Assembly: GCA_017544745.1 (NCBI GenBank)
Contig: JAFYDO010000219.1
Location: 1-5,764 of the forward strand
Length of the DNA stretch: 5,764 nt
Source: Treponema sp.
Lineage (GTDB): Bacteria; Spirochaetota; Spirochaetia; Treponematales; Treponemataceae
Direction: 5' to 3'
Made by a program: the position numbers and the translations under genes. Below the pieces are notes generated by a model. It did not search any database. It saw only the letters and a list, made by a program, of their open reading frames with translations, and was not told the origin of the DNA. Positions 1 to 4,682 of this stretch are shown here, piece by piece (positions within the stretch are counted from its first letter, which is position 1; every line of letters begins with the position of its first letter).

Positions 1-522
1 AAGAATCAAAGCAATTGTCTGCGGATATTCCTCCTGAATAAAGTTGAGCAAGTGAGCAGGGTCTGTACGGCGGATAAAGTCGAACGGACGAACCTGAAGA
101 GAGCTTGTAAGTCGGTTGATAATATCGATAGCCTTTTGAGAACCCAGAGATTTTTCGAGGAGTTCGCGTGCATAGTCAATACCACCGGTGGTGATAAAGT
201 TCTGAGCATTCATGAGCTCCTGGAATTCTTCGAGTACGGCATCCTTAAAATCAGGATTTACTTTTTCCTGACGTGCAATTTCAAAGGTAAGTGTTTCTAC
301 TTCGTCTTCGCGCAGATGCTTCATGATTTCGGAAGAAACATCCGGACCAAGCGAAATAAGGAAGATAGCGGCCTTCTGGCGACCGGTTAAACTTTTATAA
401 TCCTTTTGATTTTTCTTAGAGGAAGAAGCGTTACCGGCAGGTTTAAGACTTCCCGGTTTTGGAACAGGTTTAGGATTTGTACCTTTAGGTTTATCAGGCG
501 TAGTCAAGTCTTCGTCAGCCAT
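1..522 (-). CDS. fliG: Flagellar motor switch protein FliG, N-terminal part (3' end beyond the left edge)
   Basis: FliG forms the upper part of the cytoplasmic C-ring, binds the C-terminus of FliF and carries the torque-generating contact with the stator. Only 174 codons are visible of a family length of about 340, so the middle and C-terminal (torque helix) domains lie outside. Residues 1-45 are a Lys/Pro/Ser-rich low-complexity tail. The FliG N-domain begins near residue 46 (LTGRQKAAIFLISLG). The middle-domain entry motif EEYPQTIALIL is at the window edge. The ATG at 520-522 is supported by GGAGG at 529-533, 6 nt upstream, inside the end of fliF; the gap to the fliF stop is 1 bp, so translational coupling is likely. 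Spirochaetes often carry two FliG paralogues. The copy next to fliF is the one called FliG2 in Borrelia and T. pallidum, but I cannot tell from this window whether a second exists. Confidence 0.96.
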   Translation of the reverse strand, partial: MADEDLTTPDKPKGTNPKPVPKPGSLKPAGNASSSKKNQKDYKSLTGRQKAAIFLISLGPDVSSEIMKHLREDEVETLTFEIARQEKVNPDFKDAVLEEFQELMNAQNFITTGGIDYARELLEKSLGSQKAIDIINRLTSSLQVRPFDFIRRTDPAHLLNFIQEEYPQTIALIL

Positions 523-523
523 T

Positions 524-2233
524 TTATTCCTCCATGAGCCATGTTCTTATGAGCATTGCAACATCTTCAGGATGCTCTTTGGCCATAGTAATTGCATTTT
601 CCTGAAGCTCCATACGTCTTGTCTCTTCGACAGACATTGTAACTTCCATGCCTTCGTCCTTTGCATCCCAGAGAGCTCTTTCGCGTGCTGCCTGCTGTTC
701 TGCAAGGAGTCGTGCTTCTCTTTCGCGGCGGCGGCGTTCAATTTCCTTACTGATAACACGGAACAGGATAAATCCAAGAAGAACAACTACTACAGCAATG
801 AGAATAAGTACAATCATTCTCTGGCGCTGGATCTTAGCAAAGTAAGCAGCATCTTCTTCTTCATGTTCCTTATCGCGGTCGTAAGCAATGTTAGTTACAA
901 CTACTGTATCACCACGGTTGCGGTTATAACCAATACCACCCTTAATCATATCTTCTGCATCTGTAATATCTTTTGCAGTAAGCGCAGTATATTCACGTTT
1001 AAGGGAACCGTCTTCTTCGTTTACGATTGGCTTTCCGTTTTTATCTTTGAGCAGTTTCCATTTACCATCGATGTTTACAGAAACCGAAATCTTATCAATC
1101 TGTGCTGCAGAAACTTCCTGAGTCTGCTTAGTATTGATTACGTTGTTATAGGTATTTGCAGTTTCAGTTGATTTTCCTATAACATTTGACATATCAGAAT
1201 AAACAGGAGGAGTCTGACCTTCTACACCAGCCGGACCTTCCGGATTATAACCGGTACCCTGCCATTCCTTTACTATTGTCTGTCCGCTGATTGGAAGTGT
1301 ATCACGAAGTTCAGAATCATCATAAGGTGTATCCGGGTTATCTTCCTTAATTACAATTGGAGAATACTCTGTTGAACTTGTTGTCTTTTGAGAAGTATCC
1401 ATTTCGATTGTAACAACCATATCGCGACAGCGGTCCACACCATAAGTACCCTGGAAAAGATTAAGAATCTTTGCACGGATTTCGGTAGCAAGCTTGAGCT
1501 TAAAGCGTTCTGTTTTTTCTGTAAGCGTAAGCCTGTCGTATTCGGCCATACCTTCAAAATCATTAATCTGAGTACCTTCGGTATCGGTAATGATAAGGTT
1601 TTCTTCTTTTAAGCCTTCTACTGCCGAAAGGATAAGCCTCTGAATGCCCTGGATTCGTTTTTTATCTGTAAGCAGTGTACTCGTAGGGGTCGTTTTGAGT
1701 ATGACGCTTGCAGAAACCGGAGCCTGATCTGCGGCAAAAAGCTGTTTTTCTGGCAGAACGATGTTTACATCTGCCATCTGAACATCGGCAATTGCTTCGA
1801 TATGTGCCTTTAACTGTTTTTGGATTGTATTTTTAAGTTTTACATTCTGATCTGCATCGGTTGTAGACCAGCTGCGGTCATAAAAGCCTGCCCAAGGGTC
1901 TATGTTTGAAGGAACCAGGTTTTCACTGATAAGAACTTCACGAACCTTGCGGGCAGTTGCATCATCCGCAACAGAAATATATCCGTTTGAATCTGCGGTA
2001 GCAGAAACATTTTCTTCACTAATTCTGTCTAAGATTTTATTAAGAGAAGTTGTGTCTGTAACTGGAGCATTAAAAAGTCGCACGGTCGTAGGTTTAGAAG
2101 AAACCCGTGCCGCAAGAATTATTGCAACTATAACAACTACGATAATGCCAATAAGTATGACTTTTTGTATCGGCTTCCACTTGGACCACATGTCCTTGAG
2201 TTTGCCAAACACTTTTTTAAGCCATTCGTTCAT
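524..2233 (-). CDS. fliF: Flagellar MS-ring protein FliF
   Basis: FliF assembles the MS ring in the inner membrane, the foundation for the switch complex, export gate and rod. The product is 569 residues, normal for the family. A basic N-terminus (MNEWLKKVFGKLKDMW) precedes a membrane segment at about 24-42. The periplasmic YscJ/FliF ring-building region follows, with the conserved stretch VQMADVNIVLPEKQLF, then the long FliF-specific periplasmic region, a second membrane segment at about 473-491, and an Arg/Glu-rich cytoplasmic helix. It ends in HPEDVAMLIRTWLMEE, the acidic C-terminal helix that docks FliG. I chose the ATG at 2231-2233 because GGGAGGGG lies just upstream. An in-frame ATG at 2267-2269 would add 12 residues before the basic segment and has no Shine-Dalgarno. 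A strong sigma-70-like promoter lies 5' of the gene, and fliG follows after 1 bp. Confidence 0.97.
   Translation of the reverse strand: MNEWLKKVFGKLKDMWSKWKPIQKVILIGIIVVVIVAIILAARVSSKPTTVRLFNAPVTDTTSLNKILDRISEENVSATADSNGYISVADDATARKVREVLISENLVPSNIDPWAGFYDRSWSTTDADQNVKLKNTIQKQLKAHIEAIADVQMADVNIVLPEKQLFAADQAPVSASVILKTTPTSTLLTDKKRIQGIQRLILSAVEGLKEENLIITDTEGTQINDFEGMAEYDRLTLTEKTERFKLKLATEIRAKILNLFQGTYGVDRCRDMVVTIEMDTSQKTTSSTEYSPIVIKEDNPDTPYDDSELRDTLPISGQTIVKEWQGTGYNPEGPAGVEGQTPPVYSDMSNVIGKSTETANTYNNVINTKQTQEVSAAQIDKISVSVNIDGKWKLLKDKNGKPIVNEEDGSLKREYTALTAKDITDAEDMIKGGIGYNRNRGDTVVVTNIAYDRDKEHEEEDAAYFAKIQRQRMIVLILIAVVVVLLGFILFRVISKEIERRRREREARLLAEQQAARERALWDAKDEGMEVTMSVEETRRMELQENAITMAKEHPEDVAMLIRTWLMEE
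529..533 (-). promoter_or_regulatory. Ribosome binding site of fliG inside the 3' end of fliF
   Basis: GGAGG on the minus strand sits within the last codons of fliF, 6 nt before the fliG ATG and overlapping the codons for the terminal MEE. Ribosomes finishing fliF pass directly over the fliG start, which fits coupled, stoichiometry-controlled synthesis of two proteins that bind each other. Confidence 0.75.
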
Positions 2234-2237
2234 CAGG

Positions 2238-2245
2238 CCCCTCCC
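2238..2245 (-). promoter_or_regulatory. Ribosome binding site of fliF, decides the start
   Basis: The minus strand reads GGGAGGGG here. Its GGAGG core lies 6 nt before the ATG at 2231-2233. This favours the 569-residue FliF over the upstream in-frame ATG at 2267-2269. Confidence 0.8.
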
Positions 2246-2289
2246 GAACGAATCAACGTAAAAATGCAAATTTATAGTAAATTTAATTT

Positions 2290-2318
2290 ATTATAACATA
2301 GGAGGGCAAATTTGACAA
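2290..2318 (-). promoter_or_regulatory. Sigma-70-type promoter upstream of fliF, extended -10
   Basis: On the minus strand the -35 hexamer TTGTCA (2313-2318, 5 of 6 consensus bases) and the -10 hexamer TATAAT (2290-2295, perfect) are separated by exactly 17 bp. The bases before the -10 make TGTTATAAT, an extended -10. An A/T tract (T8A7 on the minus strand, 2322-2336) lies just upstream of the -35, where an UP element would sit. The expected transcript start is near 2283, giving a leader of about 50 nt to the fliF ATG. It occupies the 103-bp fliE-fliF gap, so fliF-fliG could be expressed independently of flgBC-fliE. No start site has been measured. Confidence 0.75.
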
Positions 2319-2336
2319 GAATTTTTTTAAAAAAAA

Positions 2337-2699
2337 CTAACGGGTAGTAGTTATTTCGTTCCAGTCTGTTACGAGACGATCAATTACACTCTGTGCAAGA
2401 TTAAGACTCATGCGGGCCTTTTGCATAGCAATTGTTACGTCATGAACATCTACACTGTCAGGATCTGTAATGAGCTGTTCCTGGATGTTTGAAACATCAT
2501 TCTGCTGGGCACTTACAGTTTCCAGACCCTGCAAAAGATAATCCTGAAAAGAAAGCTTTCCTTCTTTTTGAGTTGTATGAAGAAGTCCTGTTGAATCTTT
2601 ATCTGTAGAAAGAGATGCAAGAGAAACTACATCTCCGGTTCCGTAATGACGTGCGTCTGTGCGCACCATCTGTAATGTTCCGAATTCTGCTATTTTCAT
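2337..2699 (-). CDS. fliE: Flagellar hook-basal body junction protein FliE
   Basis: FliE links the MS ring to the proximal rod in the periplasm and is exported by the flagellar type III system; no Sec signal peptide is seen, as expected. The product is 120 residues, close to the usual 100-120. The N-terminal half is variable and polar. The C-terminal half carries the family signature: DVHDVTIAMQKARMSLNLAQ at about 84-103, followed by a helix ending VTDWNEITTTR. The start at 2697-2699 has only a weak GGGGA (2704-2708) 4 nt upstream. A downstream in-frame ATG (residue 11, MVRTDARHYG) is an alternative, but the longer form fits the family length better. The gene lies 50 bp after flgC and 103 bp before fliF, gaps wide enough to hold the promoters described separately. 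Confidence 0.93.
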   Translation of the reverse strand: MKIAEFGTLQMVRTDARHYGTGDVVSLASLSTDKDSTGLLHTTQKEGKLSFQDYLLQGLETVSAQQNDVSNIQEQLITDPDSVDVHDVTIAMQKARMSLNLAQSVIDRLVTDWNEITTTR

Positions 2700-2719
2700 T
2701 TTGTCCCCACTTAAGCCTT

Positions 2720-2748
2720 ATTATGAATCATAAGAGTGTATTTGTCAA
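2720..2748 (-). promoter_or_regulatory. Sigma-70-like promoter in the flgC-fliE gap
   Basis: The minus strand shows a perfect -35 hexamer TTGACA (2743-2748) and CATAAT (2720-2725, 5 of 6) with a 17-bp spacer. The expected start is near 2713, leaving a short leader of about 13 nt before the fliE ATG, just enough to include the weak GGGGA ribosome site. The -35 begins immediately after the flgC stop codon (2750-2752). The match is good, but the short leader makes it less certain than the fliF promoter. Confidence 0.55.
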
Positions 2749-2749
2749 A

Positions 2750-3208
2750 TTACTTTGCAATCTGCAAGGCTGCTGTAAACATATCCTTTGCACCATCGAT
2801 TACAGTAGCATTTGCTTCGTAGGCACGTGAAGCAGAGATAAGGTCTACCATTTCGTTTACGATGTTTACGTTTGGATACTCAACATAACCGGCATTAGGA
2901 CCAGATTTTATTGCATCGGGATGAGTCGGATCATATACAAGACGTCCCTGGGTTGTATCTTTTACAATTTCTGTTACCTTTACGCCCTTTCCAGGACCAT
3001 TATCAAGTGATGAAGGTACAAAAGGTGTATTCCACTGTGGATTTGAGTCACTTACAGCGCTCATAACTACAGTTGATTTTCTGAAAACTCCACCATCAGA
3101 AGTTCGTGTTGTGCTTGCGTTTGCAATGTTATCAGAAATTACATCGCTTCTAAGTCGTTCTGCTGCCATTCCGGTAGCGGCAATATTAATACTTGTGAAC
3201 ATTCCCAT
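2750..3208 (-). CDS. flgC: Flagellar basal-body rod protein FlgC
   Basis: FlgC is a proximal rod subunit, exported through the flagellar type III apparatus and polymerised in the periplasm. It has 152 residues, the usual length. The N-terminal rod motif is clear (INIAATGMAAERLRSDVISD then NIANASTTRT, about residues 7-36). So is the C-terminal partner helix with the FlgC hallmark NVNIVNEMVDLISASRAYEA at about 114-133, ending MFTAALQIAK. The two terminal helices pair to form the rod's coiled-coil core. The start is supported by AGGAGG at 3217-3222, 8 nt upstream. It lies 19 bp after flgB, so the two are almost certainly cotranscribed. Confidence 0.96.
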   Translation of the reverse strand: MGMFTSINIAATGMAAERLRSDVISDNIANASTTRTSDGGVFRKSTVVMSAVSDSNPQWNTPFVPSSLDNGPGKGVKVTEIVKDTTQGRLVYDPTHPDAIKSGPNAGYVEYPNVNIVNEMVDLISASRAYEANATVIDGAKDMFTAALQIAK

Positions 3209-3227
3209 AATTAAATCCTCCTACGCG

Positions 3228-3644
3228 CTATTTCTTCATAGCTGTGTTTACCTGTTCAAATTCAAAGCTTGTAAGCTGTGTGAGAAGACGGTACTGCATC
3301 TGAATCTGAAGGATGTTGTTGGCTTCGGTTTCGGCATCTACGTTATTACCATTGGCTTTGGCTGTAGAAGTGTAATCTACAACACGGCGTGGTTCAACTT
3401 CGCGGTAATCGTAAGGTGTGTTGATCTGAATGTGGCGGCTGTCGGTTGTAGTAAGCTTAAAGGAATTTTTTGCGATTTCTTCTGAATCAAGAGCGTTCTT
3501 GAGTTCTGATTCAAAATTAACAACAGAGCGTTTGAAATTAGGAACTTCGCTGTTTGCAAGGTTGTTTGCGGTTACCTGGTAGCGCAGTGAAGTTACATCC
3601 ATTTCACGCTGCAACAAGTCGATTGAGCGTGTAAAACTGTTCAT
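3228..3644 (-). CDS. flgB: Flagellar basal-body rod protein FlgB
   Basis: FlgB is a proximal rod subunit next to FliE and the MS ring. The 138-residue product is the normal size. It has the N-terminal rod signature SLRYQVTANNLANSEVPNFK at about 19-38 and a C-terminal helix with NILQIQMQYRLLTQLTSFEF near residues 109-128. Compared with FlgC it lacks the NVN..EMVDLI..SRAYEAN block, which separates the two paralogues. The ATG at 3642-3644 follows AGGAGGA (3651-3657) by 6 nt. It is the first gene of the flagellar run, and a sigma-28-like promoter lies about 40 bp upstream. In related spirochaetes hslU directly precedes it; here a foreign-orientation gene and a palindrome intervene. Confidence 0.96.
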   Translation of the reverse strand: MNSFTRSIDLLQREMDVTSLRYQVTANNLANSEVPNFKRSVVNFESELKNALDSEEIAKNSFKLTTTDSRHIQINTPYDYREVEPRRVVDYTSTAKANGNNVDAETEANNILQIQMQYRLLTQLTSFEFEQVNTAMKK

Positions 3645-3681
3645 TTCTTGTCCTCCTGAAAAATTGTTTACATCTAGTTGA

Positions 3682-3708
3682 TTGTCGGAAAATGGGGAAA
3701 ATAGTTTA
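3682..3708 (-). promoter_or_regulatory. Sigma-28 (FliA/WhiG)-like promoter of flgB
   Basis: The minus strand reads TAAACTAT (3701-3708), 11 bp, then TCCGACAA (3682-3689). This compares with the flagellar sigma-28 consensus TAAAGTTT-N11-GCCGATAA: the spacing is exact, all four bases of TAAA match, and 6 of 8 match in the -10 box (CCGA core kept). The expected start near 3675 leaves a leader of about 30 nt to the flgB ATG. No sigma-70 hexamer pair of comparable quality is visible here. The assignment is by consensus only. Confidence 0.6.
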
Positions 3709-3728
3709 GTAAAATATTTAATCTAATG

Positions 3729-3876
3729 GAAAAAAGCTTCCGGTCGCCTTACGGATTTGCGAAACCGCAAGCTAGCTTGCTACACGCTGAAGCGCCTTGT
3801 AATTATATACTTGGCCGCTTTGCGGCCGCGCTTCAGAGTGTTTTCGAAATCCGTAAGACTCCCTCCCGCTTTTTTC
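3729..3876. repeat. 148-bp nested palindromic element with two side hairpins
   Basis: A nearly self-complementary element fills most of the flgB-yjbR intergenic region. From the outside in: GAAAAAAGC (3729-3737) pairs perfectly with GCTTTTTTC (3868-3876). A 10-nt by 10-nt unpaired stretch follows. CTTACGGATTTgCGAAA (3748-3764) pairs with TTTCGAAATCCGTAAG (3842-3857) with one bulged G. ACACGCTGAAGCGC (3782-3795) pairs with GCGCTTCAGAGTGT (3828-3841), 13 of 14. Between the two left arms sits a perfect 14-bp palindrome GCAAGCTAGCTTGC (3767-3780). The apical part holds the GC hairpin GGCCGC-TTT-GCGGCC (3813-3827). On the right side 3828-3857 is continuous, so the two long stems can stack. There is no transposase and no obvious target-site duplication. 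A REP- or MITE-like dispersed repeat is the best guess. An RNA role or a bidirectional terminator is possible. Confidence 0.8.
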
Positions 3877-3932
3877 AATTGATTGTTTTGCCTATATCAA
3901 TTTTCTGATTTTCCGGCAAGCAACTGGATGTA

Positions 3933-4679
3933 ATGGTGGACGGGGATATGGGGAGAGAGATTCTTTATTCGGAGGTGAATTTATATTATGATGAAGTTAT
4001 GGATTATAGTTATATCTTACATTCGGCAGTGCCTCTGGTGGAGAAATTTCAAGCGTTTGGGTTTGAAAAGTTGAATCAGGGGGTGCAGCCGGAGTATATC
4101 TGCACAAAATCAATTGATGTGGATGGCTCGGAGTTTGATGTAATTATAACCTGCAGGCCGGGCACTTCCCTAACCGCTCAGGTTTTTGATAAGGCAACGG
4201 GTGACAGATATTCCCTTTTTGATATGCCGGGAGCCCGCGGTGCATTTATTGGCAAAATGCGTGAACAGGTACAAAAAATTATTGATGAGTTCCGCGCCAC
4301 CTGTTTTGACGAGCAGGATTTGCATGAAAAATACATTTCTTATCTGGCGTCGCAGTTTGGCGTGCAGCCGGATTTCCCCTGGGATGACTCTCCTGATGCC
4401 GGCGTCTTCCGCTGTCCAAATGGTAAATGGTTTGCACTGATGATGAAAATTAAATACAAACAGTTGGGAGTTGGTTCTGGTGACGAGAACGTCTGGGTTG
4501 TAAACCTCAAGCACGACGCAGATGATATTCCTGACGTAGTGGATCGCCACTCCATCTTCCCCGCCTGGCACATGAGCAAAAAACACTGGATTACAGTTTT
4601 ACTTACAGCCGTGACGGATTTTGAGAAGCTGTGCGAACTTACGCAGAGGAGTTTTGAGCTGGTGACCGGTAAAAACTGA
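3933..4679 (+). CDS. MmcQ/YjbR-family protein with N-terminal extension domain
   Basis: The C-terminal domain (about residues 132-245) is a clear MmcQ/YjbR (DUF419) fold: CPNGKWFALMMKI at 161-173, VVNLKHDADDIPDVVD at 189-204, then FPAWHMSKKHWITVLL at 209-224 and a final helix LCELTQRSFELV. YjbR proteins have a CyaY-like fold and are often labelled DNA-binding; their cellular role is not established. Residues 23-127 form a second region (KFQAFGFEKL, VFDKATGDRYSLFD, GARGAFIGKMREQV) seen fused to YjbR domains in other anaerobes. The product is probably soluble: no signal peptide or membrane segment. The start is uncertain. The ATG at 3933 gives 248 residues but has only a weak GGA upstream; 3948 is in frame; 3999 (MDYSYIL) gives 226 residues and fits where I expect family similarity to begin. 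The gene is opposite to all its neighbours and converges on hslU with a 3-bp gap, so it is monocistronic here. Confidence 0.85.
   Translation: MVDGDMGREILYSEVNLYYDEVMDYSYILHSAVPLVEKFQAFGFEKLNQGVQPEYICTKSIDVDGSEFDVIITCRPGTSLTAQVFDKATGDRYSLFDMPGARGAFIGKMREQVQKIIDEFRATCFDEQDLHEKYISYLASQFGVQPDFPWDDSPDAGVFRCPNGKWFALMMKIKYKQLGVGSGDENVWVVNLKHDADDIPDVVDRHSIFPAWHMSKKHWITVLLTAVTDFEKLCELTQRSFELVTGKN
3971..3978 (+). promoter_or_regulatory. Strong Shine-Dalgarno inside the yjbR 5' end
   Basis: GGAGGTGA is the best ribosome-binding sequence in this area, but it does not suit any in-frame start of the YjbR gene. It is 21 nt before the in-frame ATG at 3999 and lies downstream of those at 3933 and 3948. It is correctly spaced (10 nt from GGAGGTG) for the ATG at 3988, which is out of frame and opens a 28-codon frame ending at 4074. 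Confidence 0.35.
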
Positions 4680-4682
4680 CAC

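Noticed and set aside
572..1171. A 199-codon plus-strand frame opposite fliF, and other antisense frames such as 52-390 and 1902-2261
   Set aside because: They sit entirely within well-supported minus-strand genes, are rich in Cys, Phe and Ser as expected from the complement of normal codons, and match no protein family.
2234..2269. Longer FliF start at 2267-2269
   Set aside because: It has no Shine-Dalgarno and would start only about 14 nt after the predicted transcript start. The next ATG at 2231-2233 has GGGAGGGG in front.
2322..2336. T7A8 run after fliE as an intrinsic terminator
   Set aside because: No GC-rich hairpin precedes the U run on the minus strand. Its position just upstream of a -35 box fits an UP-like A/T tract better.
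3377..3559. A 60-codon minus-strand frame inside flgB
   Set aside because: It is a shifted-frame shadow of the intact flgB gene, without its own ribosome site.
3729..3876. Integron attC site (Treponema denticola is known to carry a chromosomal integron)
   Set aside because: The size and imperfect symmetry are suggestive, but the ends lack the RYYYAAC and GTTRRRY core sites and no integrase or cassette array is present.
3729..3876. tRNA gene or known riboswitch in the structured region
   Set aside because: The stems do not form a cloverleaf with T-loop and acceptor sequences, and I recognise no riboswitch core. The near-perfect overall symmetry is unlike either.
3726..3908. A 60-codon plus-strand open frame (MEKSFRSPYG...) across the palindrome
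   Set aside because: It lies almost wholly inside the palindromic element, so its codons are dictated by the stems. It has no Shine-Dalgarno and resembles no protein family. A repeat-derived false ORF is the better explanation.
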